Numbered from the stretch's first letter, positions 1 through 7,708 are shown. The stretch: 11,027 nucleotides of DNA from Bacteroidota bacterium (GCA_023386395.1 JAEWJV010000558.1:1-11027); one strand, 5' to 3'. Notes: generated by a model from the sequence alone, not told the origin. Program-made: numbers and translations.

Positions 1-20
1 GGATTAAGGAAATAAAAATC

Positions 21-57
21 AATAAAGAACTGCTTTTCTTAAGGGCAGTTCTTTATT
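21..57 (+). terminator. Hairpin terminator of a gene left of the window
   Basis: A perfect 13-bp inverted repeat (21-33 with 45-57) encloses an 11-base loop. Its arms carry an A-rich 5' flank and a TTCTTTATT 3' flank, so it could stop transcription from either side. No gene end is visible in the first 20 bases, so the gene it serves lies outside. The T tract is interrupted, which lowers the certainty that it is rho-independent. Confidence 0.6.
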
Positions 58-84
58 AATGCGGTAATAAAATATAATCGCACA

Positions 85-103
85 GCGCAAATTATATTTG
101 CGC
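85..103. repeat. Perfect 19-bp palindrome, operator-like
   Basis: GCGCAAAT at 85-92 is mirrored by ATTTGCGC at 96-103 around a 3-base centre. The right arm runs through the -7 promoter box at 93-100. A related element, TTGTGCAA at 108-115, follows directly and touches the start codon; TTGCGCAA at 98-105 is itself self-complementary. Symmetry plus position fits a dimeric repressor site, but no regulator is encoded nearby, so the role is inferred. Confidence 0.5.
93..100 (+). promoter_or_regulatory. Candidate Bacteroidota -7 box for the thioesterase gene
   Basis: TATATTTG matches the Bacteroidota -7 consensus TAnnTTTG exactly and lies 14 bases before the ATG at 115. Transcription would then begin about 8-10 bases before the start codon, giving a very short leader. 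No clear TTTG -33 element is seen at the expected distance. Confidence 0.5.
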
Positions 104-114
104 AAAATTGTGCA

Positions 115-627
115 ATGGAAAGTAAGAAAGTTAGTGAAAGTGTAACTGTAATGAACGAATTGGTATTGCCAAACGATACCAATGTTTTTGGAAATTTGAT
201 GGGAGGAAGGTTAATGTACTGGATGGATATTGCCGCTGCCATGACTGCCAGTAAACATTGCAACGCACCGTGCATGACGGCAAGCGTGGATAATATCAGT
301 TTTAAAAATCCTATTAAACTTGGCAATGTAGTGCATATTGAAGCAAAAATTACACGGGCATTCCATACTTCAATGGAAATACATTTAATGGTTTGGGGAG
401 AAGATAACCTGCATCAATACAGGTATGAAAGCAATGAAGCCTATTTTACATTTGTTGCGCTCGATCCCAATAATAAACCGAGGCTGGTGCCCGCCGTTTT
501 ACCTGAAACTGAACAGGAGAAAGCCTTATACGACGGGGCTTTGAGGCGCAGGCAGCTTCGCCTGATATTAAGCGGCAAAATGAAACCCAATGATGCCAAC
601 GAATTAAAAGCGTTCTTAAATAGCTGA
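115..627 (+). CDS. Acyl-CoA thioesterase, hotdog fold (YciA/ACOT type)
   Basis: This 170-residue protein should hydrolyse acyl-CoA to free acid and CoA in the cytoplasm. The signature stretch at residues 23-42 (NVFGNLMGG, then MDIAA) is the hotdog active-site helix of YciA and acyl-CoA hydrolases. Asp38 is the likely catalytic acid, and the Asn-Ile-Ser-Phe segment near residue 60 forms the facing strand. The basic RRRQLR run at 144-149 is like the C-terminal tail of YciA-type enzymes. Chain-length preference cannot be read from sequence. It is a single-gene unit with its own promoter and terminator, convergent with pyrH. The start at 115 is favoured because it follows the promoter box closely and the conserved region begins at about residue 10. 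Confidence 0.88.
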   Translation: MESKKVSESVTVMNELVLPNDTNVFGNLMGGRLMYWMDIAAAMTASKHCNAPCMTASVDNISFKNPIKLGNVVHIEAKITRAFHTSMEIHLMVWGEDNLHQYRYESNEAYFTFVALDPNNKPRLVPAVLPETEQEKALYDGALRRRQLRLILSGKMKPNDANELKAFLNS

Positions 628-630
628 TAC

Positions 631-660
631 AAAAAAAGCAGGTGTACAACCTGCTTTTTT
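631..660. terminator. Bidirectional terminator between thioesterase gene and pyrH
   Basis: AGCAGGT (637-643) pairs with ACCTGCT (649-655) around a 5-base loop. The stem is flanked by A7 on the left and T6 on the right, so it gives a U tract on either strand. It lies 3 bases after the thioesterase stop and 15 bases beyond the pyrH stop, which fits shared use by the two convergent genes. Confidence 0.87.
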
Positions 661-675
661 ATTTAAATAGTTTTG

Positions 676-1395
676 TTAGTTCACCAATGTGCCAACATTC
701 AATCCTTCCACTACTTTTAACAGGTTGCCCGGTTTATTCATGTCAAAAACAATAATAGGAAGGTTGTTTTCCATGCAAAGTGTAAAGGCCGTCATATCCA
801 TTACTTTCAGGTTTTTTAAAATACATTCCTGGTAGGTAATGGTTTCATATTTGGTTGCCGTAATATCTTTTTCCGGATCTGCGGTATAAATGCCATCCAC
901 ACGCGTACCCTTTAAAATTACATCGGCCTTAATTTCCAATGCCCTTAAAGAGCCGGCTGTGTCTGTAGTAAAATATGGATTTCCTGTGCCGGCGGCAAAA
1001 ATTACAACACGCCCTTTTTCGAGGTGGCGAATAGCCCGGCGGCGAATGTAAGGCTCTGCCACCTGTTCCATTTTTATAGCACTTAAAAGACGAGTATCAA
1101 CGCCTATGCGCTCAAGCATGGCCTGCATTGCCATGCCGTTAATACTTGTAGCCAGCATTCCCATATAATCACCATGAGCGCGTTCAATGCCGGTTTCAAT
1201 TTCATTGGCGCCGCGGTAAATGTTGCCGCCGCCAATTACAAGCGCCACCTGCACCCCAAGATCAGTAATGGTCCTGATTTCATTTGCATATTGCTCAATT
1301 ACCGGCGCATTAAAAGGTTCAAAGCCATCAGTGCCATTTCCCATTAAAGATTCTCCGGAAAGTTTCAATACGATTCTTTTGTATCTTGGTAACAT
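676..1395 (-). CDS. pyrH: UMP kinase
   Basis: Phosphorylates UMP to UDP with ATP in de novo pyrimidine synthesis; a cytoplasmic enzyme, hexameric in known bacteria. The 239-residue protein shows the amino-acid-kinase landmarks in order: KLSGES at 11-16, GGGNIYRG at 55-62, DYMGMLAT at 76-83, [12 protein letters not shown] at 136-147, then a DGIYTADP segment. Length and motifs are normal. An in-frame ATG 12 codons upstream (1431) exists, but family members begin close to the [12 protein letters not shown] strand, so the start at 1395 is chosen. No frr is adjacent, although the two are neighbours in many bacteria; here pyrH stands alone between the convergent thioesterase gene and divergent kynA. 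Confidence 0.96.
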   Translation of the reverse strand: MLPRYKRIVLKLSGESLMGNGTDGFEPFNAPVIEQYANEIRTITDLGVQVALVIGGGNIYRGANEIETGIERAHGDYMGMLATSINGMAMQAMLERIGVDTRLLSAIKMEQVAEPYIRRRAIRHLEKGRVVIFAAGTGNPYFTTDTAGSLRALEIKADVILKGTRVDGIYTADPEKDITATKYETITYQECILKNLKVMDMTAFTLCMENNLPIIVFDMNKPGNLLKVVEGLNVGTLVN

Positions 1396-1557
1396 GCGGT
1401 TAATTTCAGATTTGATTATGAATGGCTGCAAAATAAGCGAAAAGTCAAATAGAAAAATCCCAGTTTGCAGGCGGGCAGGAAAATTTGAAAAAACAATTAA
1501 AAGCCGTTTGAATTATTTGGTTAAGATTGTTTATGAATAATACTAAATAATGCATTA

Positions 1558-2640
1558 ATGAAAGATACCCTGTATTATAGCGATTACCTGCATCTTGATA
1601 AAATATTAGGGAGCCAGCAGCCGGAAAGCTTTAAAGAAGGTAATTACCCGGCGCACGATGAAATGCTTTTCATTATTATACACCAGGCTTATGAGTTGTG
1701 GTTTAAACAAATTTTATTTGAGCTTGATTATGTATTGAAAATATTCAGCAAAGAAATTATTAATGATAATTCCGAAGACCTTAACCTCGTGTTGCACCGT
1801 TTGCGGCGCATTATAAAGATCCTGGAATTATTAAACCAGCAGGTAAGTATCCTGGATACGATGACGCCGCTTGATTTTTTGGAGTTCAGGAATTTGCTCA
1901 CGCCTTCATCCGGTTTTCAGAGTGCACAGTTCCGGCTGATAGAATCGGTGCTGGGTTTGCAATTGGAAAACCGTCATCAGAAAGATTATTACAAGCGCGT
2001 AAATGAAGGTGGTTTTACGCAGGAAGATTATGCACGTATCACAGAAAAAGAACAGCACCAAAACCTTTTAAAGCTTATTAACCGCTGGCTGGAAAGAATG
2101 CCATTTTTTGAAGAATTATTCTGGAAAAATTATACACCGCTTTCCGCAGAAAGTGCAACAGGCCATGTATTCTGGAATGATTACAGGCATATTTATAATG
2201 CAGGTTTAACACAAAGGGAAGCCAATAAAATTATTGATTTTGATTACGTTTTCTTCAACACCATTCCGGAGGGCGTTACACCTGAAGCATTAAATAATTT
2301 GAGAAGCAATTTTTCTGCGCAGGCATTACGTGCTGCTTTGTTTATAATGCTGTACAGGGATTTTCCGGTATTCCAGACATCTTATCAAATACTCGATGCA
2401 TTAATTGAAATTGATCATTTAATGAGCAACTGGCGGCATAAGCATTTAATAATGGTGCGCCGCATGATTGGCATGCGGGTGGGCACGGGTAATACATCAG
2501 GCTCCGGTTACCTGGAAGGCGCATTGAACAAACATTATGTTTACAGGGATATTTCGGGCCTTTCAACCTATTTAATTGAAAGAAGAAATTTGCCCCGGCT
2601 GCCTGAAGAACTCATAAAACACCTGAGCTTTAATGTATAA
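1558..2640 (+). CDS. kynA: Tryptophan 2,3-dioxygenase
   Basis: A heme enzyme that opens the tryptophan indole ring with O2 to give N-formylkynurenine, the first step of the kynurenine route to catabolism or NAD. The 360-residue protein has the family start YSDYLHLDKILGSQ, the distal-pocket segment around Phe38 and His42, FLEFR with Arg111, the SSGFQSAQFR motif, and WRHKH, where His296 is the expected axial heme ligand. GTGNTSGSGYL follows. Phe107 stands where the Xanthomonas enzyme has Tyr113; as I recall, human TDO also has Phe there. The extra middle segment (about 160-215) and the LSTYLI tail likewise resemble animal TDO more than the ~300-residue proteobacterial form. No other kynurenine-pathway gene is in the window. 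No convincing promoter was found in 1396-1557. Confidence 0.95.
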   Translation: MKDTLYYSDYLHLDKILGSQQPESFKEGNYPAHDEMLFIIIHQAYELWFKQILFELDYVLKIFSKEIINDNSEDLNLVLHRLRRIIKILELLNQQVSILDTMTPLDFLEFRNLLTPSSGFQSAQFRLIESVLGLQLENRHQKDYYKRVNEGGFTQEDYARITEKEQHQNLLKLINRWLERMPFFEELFWKNYTPLSAESATGHVFWNDYRHIYNAGLTQREANKIIDFDYVFFNTIPEGVTPEALNNLRSNFSAQALRAALFIMLYRDFPVFQTSYQILDALIEIDHLMSNWRHKHLIMVRRMIGMRVGTGNTSGSGYLEGALNKHYVYRDISGLSTYLIERRNLPRLPEELIKHLSFNV

Positions 2641-3307
2641 GTTTTACTGCCCTTATTATTTCCCGCTTTCCTGGCGGGCCTGTTAATTTTTGTACAATAA
2701 AGCCGGCAGTTTTTATTGCCCTTTGCACAGCGCCTTTGCTGCAATAGGTTACCAAAATTCCATTGTTATGCAGCATATTAAACATTTTTTTAAACATACC
2801 ATTTGTCCATAATTCCGGCTGTGCATTGGGGTCAAAGGCATCAAAATAAATGAGGTTGAATTGTTGTGTGGTGTTGAAATCCAGTATATCAATATTTGTT
2901 TTTATAAAAGAAAAATACTCATTCAAACTAATTACTTCATTCCATGCTGAATGATGAATGGCTGATAAACGCACATTATTATCTTCCAAAAGATTATCAT
3001 AATTCAAACTGTCGGCTTCCTGTTTTGTTAGCGGGTGCAACTCCACAGCATGATAAAAAACCTTTTGTTTTAATAATGTTGCCTGCTGCCATGTGAGCAA
3101 TACATTTAAGCCTGTGCCCAAGCCCATTTCAAAAACACTGATGGTTTTATTTGCATCCGCATAATTATTTATAAAATATTTCAGCCCGCTGTCAATAAAA
3201 ATATGCCGGCTTTCCTGCAATGCACCATGCGTGCTGTGATAAGTAATTTTTTTTGAAGGAATAACCACGGTATGAGAGCCGTCTTCTGTAGTTTTTATAA
3301 GCCGCAT
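2630..3307 (-). CDS. mnmD: tRNA 5-methylaminomethyl-2-thiouridine methyltransferase, stand-alone MnmD
   Basis: Predicted to methylate nm5s2U34 to mnm5s2U34 in tRNA using SAM, the reaction done by the methyltransferase half of E. coli MnmC. With the start at 3307 it has 225 residues: an opening KTTEDGSHT strand, SAM motif FEMGLGTGLN at 59-68, acidic motif II AVELHP at 87-92, YFDAFDP at 154-160, PELWT at 164-168, TYCSKG at 187-192 and GPPGKRE at 210-216, all hallmarks of the DUF752/Methyltransf_30 family. The FAD-dependent oxidase half of MnmC is absent. An in-frame ATG at 3364 would add 19 residues that lie outside the conserved domain, so the shorter form is preferred. Its 3' end overlaps the kynA 3' end by 11 bp. 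Confidence 0.92.
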   Translation of the reverse strand: MRLIKTTEDGSHTVVIPSKKITYHSTHGALQESRHIFIDSGLKYFINNYADANKTISVFEMGLGTGLNVLLTWQQATLLKQKVFYHAVELHPLTKQEADSLNYDNLLEDNNVRLSAIHHSAWNEVISLNEYFSFIKTNIDILDFNTTQQFNLIYFDAFDPNAQPELWTNGMFKKMFNMLHNNGILVTYCSKGAVQRAIKTAGFIVQKLTGPPGKREIIRAVKLIH

Positions 3308-3388
3308 ATTATTCACTTCATAAAAATATTTCGCTGAAAAGATAACATCTGTTAGATTTAACATTCTTTTTAACTAATTAATTCAAAC

Positions 3389-5740
3389 ATGAAAACACGT
3401 TTACTCTCGCTTGTAATGCTCGGCCTTGCATTGCAGGGCTTTTCTCAAAACAATTTAAAAACGCTTATCAGGGGTGAAAATGGTACCACTAAACATTTTG
3501 TAAAGCTGGCGCAGGATCAGCAATTGCCGTTTAATACTTTACAGGCAGCCAAAATGCTTGGTTTAAGCGATAAAAGTTCGCTTGTGCTGAAAAGCACCGA
3601 AAAAGATAACCTTGGGTTTGTACATTACCGCTTTCAGCAAACTTATCAGGGCACTCCGGTTAATCATTCCATGTACATTGTAAACACTAAAAACGGTAAG
3701 GTTGTTTCTTTGTCGGGCACTATTATTACAGATTTCAATGAAAGTGCCACTGCCACTTCTGCGGCTAAAATAAGCCCGGCACAGGCAATAGCCTATGCGC
3801 TTAGAAATGTGGCTGCCACCAAATATATGTGGCAGGATAAAGGCATGGAAGCCGCTTTAAAAGCACAGTTTAAAAATTCATCTGCAACCTATTATCCCGC
3901 CGCAGAAAAATGCTGGTTTTCTGAAGTGGGCAGCATTAACCCGGCCGATCTTAAGCTGGCTTATAAAATAGATGTATATGCTGCCGAGCCCTATAGCCGT
4001 GCATATTATTACATAGATGCTGCTACCGGAAATTTACTGGGCCGTGAAGAACGCATTCATACGGCTGATGTAACGGGAACTGCTAATACTTTATACAGCG
4101 GCACGCAAACCATTCACTCCGAACAAACCGGCGCTAATGCTTACCGGCTGCACGATCTTTCAAGAGGCAATGGCGTGATTACTTTAAGGGTGGGGGGCGA
4201 TGATTTTACCAGCACTTCAGCCAACTGGAATTTATCCCTGCCGGATCAAAACGCTTTGGATGCACACTGGGGCGTTGAAATGACTTATGACTTTTATAAA
4301 GAAATTTTTAACCGCAACAGCATTGATAATAATGGTTACACCTTATACAGCTATGTAAACAGAAAAAGCATTTTATACAGAGATAATGCTTCCTGGAGCG
4401 GAACTGCAATGAATTACGGCATCCGGTCCGGAAGCTCTCAAAAAGGTGTTACCGGTATTGATGTAACAGGCCATGAGCTTACGCACGGCGTTACGCAATA
4501 TACAAGCGGGCTGGTTTATCAGAACGAGTCCGGCGCTATGAATGAAAGCATGAGTGACATTATGGGTAAATCAGTTCAGTTCTGGGCAAAGCCAAACGAT
4601 ATTGACTGGCGCCTCAGCAATGACATGAATTGGTTTATAAGAGATAAGAGCAACCCTAATGCTTACCAGCAGCCGGATACCTATAAAGGCACTTACTGGG
4701 CTAATGGCGGCAGCGATAATGGCGGTGTGCATACAAACAGTGGCGTTGGTAATTTTATGTATTACCTGCTTGTTACCGGCGGCAGTGGCACTAATGATAA
4801 TGGCGATGCTTATAACGTACAGGGCATTGGTATTGAAAAAGCTGAACAGATTATATACCGTACAGAAACTGCTTATCTTACAAGTACTTCCGTTTATGCA
4901 GATTGGAGGGAGGCCAGTGTGAATGCAGCAATAGATTTATATGGCGCTTCGTCCAGCGAAGTAGCACAGGTAAAAAATGCCTGGAATGCTGTAGGCGTAT
5001 ATGGAGAAGATGAACCTGCTTATTGCGTTTCAAAGGGGTTAAGTACTGCCAATGAATATATTAACCTTGTGAATTTCAACGGCAGTGATTATGTAAGTGG
5101 TGACAATGGCGGCTATGGTGATTTTACTTCGGTAATTTCAGATGTGGTTGCAGGCCAGAAAGCGACTATACAGGTTAGGGCAGGCTTCCCCGGTGTTGTG
5201 CGCAAAGAAGGCTGGACCATGTATATTGACTACAACGGTGATGGCGACTTTAGTGATGCTGGTGAAAAGGTGGGCTCTGCTACTGTTAAATCTGCTGCCA
5301 TCCTTACAAAGTCATTCAGAGTGCCAGCCTCGGCTAAAGTTGGCCTTACACGTATGCGTATTCAGATGCATTATAATACGGCCATTAGCGATCCTTGCGC
5401 AACATTCGACCAGGGCGAAGTGGAAGATTATAGTGTGAATATTACTGCAGGCGGCGGCGCAACCGAAACGTTGATAAGTGATATTTCGGTATATCCAAAC
5501 CCTGTGGTATCGTCTTCGGTAAAACTAAATTATACGCTTGTAAATAGTGGCAAAGTAACCTTCAGGCTGGCCGATGCAATGGGCGTAAGCAAGAACAGTT
5601 ATGAAGCAGGCGTTCAAACAAAAGGTAAAAACAATTTTACATTAAACAATCTTTCTGCCTTGCATAATGGTTACTATTATGTGGCTGTTGAGCAGGACGG
5701 CGTGGTTATCGGGAAAATAACCTTGCTCGTTGCACATTAA
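3389..5740 (+). CDS. Secreted M4 (thermolysin-family) zinc metallopeptidase with GEVED and T9SS sorting domains
   Basis: A 783-residue exported protease. A signal peptide covers about residues 1-19 (cleavage probably before QNN). Next come an FTP propeptide (about 40-110) and a PepSY-like segment (about 125-215), the usual inhibitory pro-region. The catalytic domain runs from about 230 to 540: zinc ligands His362 and His366 in HELTH, catalytic Glu363, third ligand Glu386 in NESMSD, supporting Asp390, and His448 in the GVHTNSG segment. A GEVED domain (about 545-690) carries a DxNxDGD loop starting at Asp614 and GEVEDY at 676-681, with cysteines near each end that may pair. The last 85 residues, with YPNP at 702-705, form a T9SS type A sorting domain, so the enzyme should cross the outer membrane and be released or surface-attached. 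It is divergent from mnmD and closed by a strong terminator. Confidence 0.95.
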   Translation: MKTRLLSLVMLGLALQGFSQNNLKTLIRGENGTTKHFVKLAQDQQLPFNTLQAAKMLGLSDKSSLVLKSTEKDNLGFVHYRFQQTYQGTPVNHSMYIVNTKNGKVVSLSGTIITDFNESATATSAAKISPAQAIAYALRNVAATKYMWQDKGMEAALKAQFKNSSATYYPAAEKCWFSEVGSINPADLKLAYKIDVYAAEPYSRAYYYIDAATGNLLGREERIHTADVTGTANTLYSGTQTIHSEQTGANAYRLHDLSRGNGVITLRVGGDDFTSTSANWNLSLPDQNALDAHWGVEMTYDFYKEIFNRNSIDNNGYTLYSYVNRKSILYRDNASWSGTAMNYGIRSGSSQKGVTGIDVTGHELTHGVTQYTSGLVYQNESGAMNESMSDIMGKSVQFWAKPNDIDWRLSNDMNWFIRDKSNPNAYQQPDTYKGTYWANGGSDNGGVHTNSGVGNFMYYLLVTGGSGTNDNGDAYNVQGIGIEKAEQIIYRTETAYLTSTSVYADWREASVNAAIDLYGASSSEVAQVKNAWNAVGVYGEDEPAYCVSKGLSTANEYINLVNFNGSDYVSGDNGGYGDFTSVISDVVAGQKATIQVRAGFPGVVRKEGWTMYIDYNGDGDFSDAGEKVGSATVKSAAILTKSFRVPASAKVGLTRMRIQMHYNTAISDPCATFDQGEVEDYSVNITAGGGATETLISDISVYPNPVVSSSVKLNYTLVNSGKVTFRLADAMGVSKNSYEAGVQTKGKNNFTLNNLSALHNGYYYVAVEQDGVVIGKITLLVAH

Positions 5741-5757
5741 TCAACAAGCTGATGATT

Positions 5758-5789
5758 AAAAGGCTGCCGGCATACCGGCAGCCTTTTTT
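5758..5789 (+). terminator. Strong rho-independent terminator after the metallopeptidase gene
   Basis: A perfect 13-bp stem (5758-5770 with 5775-5787) closes on the 4-base loop CATA and ends in T6, with four As on the 5' side. It begins 17 bases after the protease stop codon and separates that gene from the oxidase block. Confidence 0.92.
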
Positions 5790-5843
5790 ATGCTCTCAGG
5801 TAATATTATAATATCCACAGGGATTAAGCTGGTTGCAATGTTG

Positions 5844-5851
5844 TAATTTCG
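5844..5851 (+). promoter_or_regulatory. Candidate -7 box for the oxidase gene block
   Basis: TAATTTCG differs from TAnnTTTG at one base and lies 27 bases before the first subunit III start, just past the strong terminator, where a promoter is needed. TTG triplets occur at 5832 and 5841, but none at the usual 17-23 base spacing, so support is moderate at best. Confidence 0.35.
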
Positions 5852-5878
5852 CACCGCTTTTTAAAAGCAAGATTCATA

Positions 5879-6466
5879 ATGAAAGCAGTAACAATGCCAG
5901 CCACAGTAAGTAATGAAAGAAAAAGAATCCATCCGCACAAGTTTACGCTTTGGGTTGCCCTGGGGAGTATTGTAATGATGTTTGCAGGTTTAACGAGTGC
6001 TTATATTGTGCGTAAATCTGCGGCCAACTGGCTGGAGTTTGAATTCCCTTCCGTATTCTGGGTTTCCACCATAGTAATATTATTAAGCAGTTTAACTATA
6101 CATCTTGCCCTTAAATCGTTTAAGGCAAGAGAAATGCGGCGCTACCGCATGCTCATAACCATTACAGCAGTATTGGGCGTTCTGTTTGGCGTTTTGCAAT
6201 ACTTCGGTTTCTCTTATTTATATGATCATGGCGTAAAAATTTTTGGTATTGGGAGCAATCCCTCTGCATCTTTTCTTGGTATAATTGTTGGCCTGCACGC
6301 ATTGCACGTATTAGGCGGTGTTATAGCATTGTTCATTATTTTCTTCAGGGCATACAGTTTAAAAACTAAAAATTATAATACCACAGCCATTGAAATTGTA
6401 AGCACATACTGGCATTTTGTGGATATACTCTGGATATATCTTTTTATTTTCTTAAAATGGTTTTAA
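5879..6466 (+). CDS. Heme-copper oxidase subunit III family protein (first copy)
   Basis: A 195-residue integral membrane protein with five predicted helices at about 22-44, 58-79, 91-113, 130-156 and 174-194. The GLHALHVLGG segment (138-147) and YWHFVDILW (177-185) are the classic subunit III motifs. Subunit III stabilises the catalytic core of cytochrome c oxidase and helps proton uptake, but does not bind the redox metals. A second subunit III-like gene lies 72 bases downstream, a tandem arrangement I recall from Bacteroidota; this copy is shorter and differs in its loops, so it is unlikely to be a recent duplicate. An ATG five codons in (5894) is an alternative start. No heme O synthase gene precedes it. 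Confidence 0.9.
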   Translation: MKAVTMPATVSNERKRIHPHKFTLWVALGSIVMMFAGLTSAYIVRKSAANWLEFEFPSVFWVSTIVILLSSLTIHLALKSFKAREMRRYRMLITITAVLGVLFGVLQYFGFSYLYDHGVKIFGIGSNPSASFLGIIVGLHALHVLGGVIALFIIFFRAYSLKTKNYNTTAIEIVSTYWHFVDILWIYLFIFLKWF

Positions 6467-6506
6467 GAAAAAACAGCAACGATTTTATTTTTTAAACCGT
6501 AGCCAA

Positions 6507-6514
6507 TACCTTTG
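6507..6514 (+). promoter_or_regulatory. Candidate internal -7 box before the second subunit III gene
   Basis: TACCTTTG matches TAnnTTTG exactly and lies 24 bases before the ATG at 6539, inside a 72-base gap that is long for this block. The region around the -33 position is T-rich (6483-6492) but lacks a clean TTTG. It could provide expression of the downstream genes independent of the first copy. Confidence 0.4.
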
Positions 6515-6538
6515 CCACCATACAAGTTTTAAATACAC

Positions 6539-7210
6539 ATGAACACAACTGTTACAACTACCGGAATGTGGAAGGGCGGAAGAAGCCCTTTTAATGTTGA
6601 GTATGGCAAGCTGATGATGTGGTATTTTTTGATGAGTGATGCTTTTACTTTCGGCGCATTTCTTATTGCTTATGGCACTACCCGCTTTGCAACCAATGGC
6701 TGGCCCGATCCCAACACGGTATTCCGCACTTATCCTTTTGGCGGAGAAACACACGCCCCGCTTGTGTTTGTAAGTATAATGACCTTTATTCTTATCATCA
6801 GTTCTGTAACAATGGTGCTTGCCGTGCATGAAGGGCATGCCATGAACAAAAAAGGCGTTGCAAAATATATGGTGCTTACCATTTTAGGCGGCCTTGCCTT
6901 CCTGGGTTGCCAGGCCTGGGAATGGACGCACCTTTATCATGAAGGCGCATGGTGGGGCAGAAACCCTTTTCCAAATGCAGACGGCACCATCAGCACAACT
7001 AACTTTACCAATTTCTTCTTTACAATAACGGGCTTTCATGGCTTTCATGTGTTCTCCGGCGTAATAATAAACTGCATTATGCTTATAATGGTTTTACGCG
7101 GCGTATTTGAAAGAAGAGGCCATTATCTTATGATTGAAAAGGCCGGTTTATACTGGCATTTTGTTGATCTGGTATGGGTATTTGTATTCACCTGCTTTTA
7201 TCTTATTTAA
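6539..7210 (+). CDS. Cytochrome c oxidase subunit III (second copy)
   Basis: A 223-residue membrane protein with five predicted helices at about 24-46, 74-96, 110-130, 158-187 and 203-223. It has the family motifs YGKLMMWYFLMSDA near the N-terminus, the buried acidic residue Glu128 in AWEWTHL, GFHGFHVFSG at 165-174, and YWHFVDLVWVF at 205-215. These are closer to canonical CtaE/CyoC-type subunit III than those of the upstream copy. A roughly 25-residue periplasmic-type loop between helices 1 and 2 contains GWPDP. The subunit IV gene begins 19 bases after its stop, so the two are very probably cotranscribed. Substrate type (cytochrome c rather than quinol) is inferred from the SCO partner. Confidence 0.94.
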   Translation: MNTTVTTTGMWKGGRSPFNVEYGKLMMWYFLMSDAFTFGAFLIAYGTTRFATNGWPDPNTVFRTYPFGGETHAPLVFVSIMTFILIISSVTMVLAVHEGHAMNKKGVAKYMVLTILGGLAFLGCQAWEWTHLYHEGAWWGRNPFPNADGTISTTNFTNFFFTITGFHGFHVFSGVIINCIMLIMVLRGVFERRGHYLMIEKAGLYWHFVDLVWVFVFTCFYLI

Positions 7211-7229
7211 TTAAATAATAAATATACTA

Positions 7230-7649
7230 ATGGATCATTCTATAGAATCTTTAGCCGAAGAAAGGCATGCAGGCGGAGGTGTAAAGGAAATATGGAGAGT
7301 TACTATTATCCTTTCTGTCCTTACAATTGTGGAGCTTGCATTAGGGTTTTCAATGATAGGAATGGATGAGCAAAGTTTAAAGCGTCATATAATAAAAGGC
7401 ATAATCGTTATTCTTATGCTTGCAAAGGCTTTTTATATCGTGGCCTATTTCATGCACCTTAAGCATGAACTGCGTAATATGATAATGACCATCGTGGTGC
7501 CGCTTGGTTTATTTATATGGTTTATCAGCGCTTTTCTTGCAGATGGAAATTCGTTTAAGAATTATAAGAATAAATGGGACCGAAACCATCTTGAACACAG
7601 TAAAGAAAAAATGCCTGTGCAGGAAGAAGGCACACATCACCTCGAATAA
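7230..7649 (+). CDS. Cytochrome c oxidase subunit IV (bacterial COX4_pro type)
   Basis: A 139-residue protein with three predicted membrane helices at about 22-43, 54-76 and 84-104, the layout of small bacterial subunit IV. The KAFYIVAYFMHLKHE segment ending helix 2 (66-80) is the family signature, and MHLKHE lies at the helix end. Subunit IV is an accessory part of aa3/caa3 oxidases, thought to aid core assembly. The charged C-terminal tail (about 107-139), rich in Lys, His and Glu and ending THHLE, is predicted to be soluble. Position after subunit III supports the call. A hairpin terminator follows 31 bases after the stop. Confidence 0.92.
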   Translation: MDHSIESLAEERHAGGGVKEIWRVTIILSVLTIVELALGFSMIGMDEQSLKRHIIKGIIVILMLAKAFYIVAYFMHLKHELRNMIMTIVVPLGLFIWFISAFLADGNSFKNYKNKWDRNHLEHSKEKMPVQEEGTHHLE

Positions 7650-7680
7650 AATTTTGTGAAACACTTTATATTAATAAAAT

Positions 7681-7708
7681 ACCATCGCACCTTTGCGGTG
7701 GTTTTTTA
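7681..7708 (+). terminator. Hairpin terminator or attenuator between subunit IV and SCO genes
   Basis: ACCATCGC (7681-7688) pairs with GCGGTGGT (7695-7702), eight pairs including one G-U, around a 6-base loop, followed directly by a T run to 7707. Past one mismatch the A-rich 5' flank pairs with the T-rich 3' flank, so it may act in both directions. No complete -7 box was found between it and the SCO start at 7738. Confidence 0.7.

Noticed and set aside
39..649. Minus-strand frames opposite the thioesterase gene
   Set aside because: They run antisense to a well-supported gene, lack family motifs, and some cross the terminators at 21-57 or 631-660.
1220..1540. Plus-strand frame opposite the start of pyrH
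   Set aside because: Most of it is antisense to pyrH codons; the rest is intergenic and low in complexity, with no motif.
1396..1557. Promoter of kynA and pyrH in the divergent gap
   Set aside because: TTTG and TTATTTTG-like strings occur, but none has the TAnnTTTG spacing on the right strand; nothing could be assigned.
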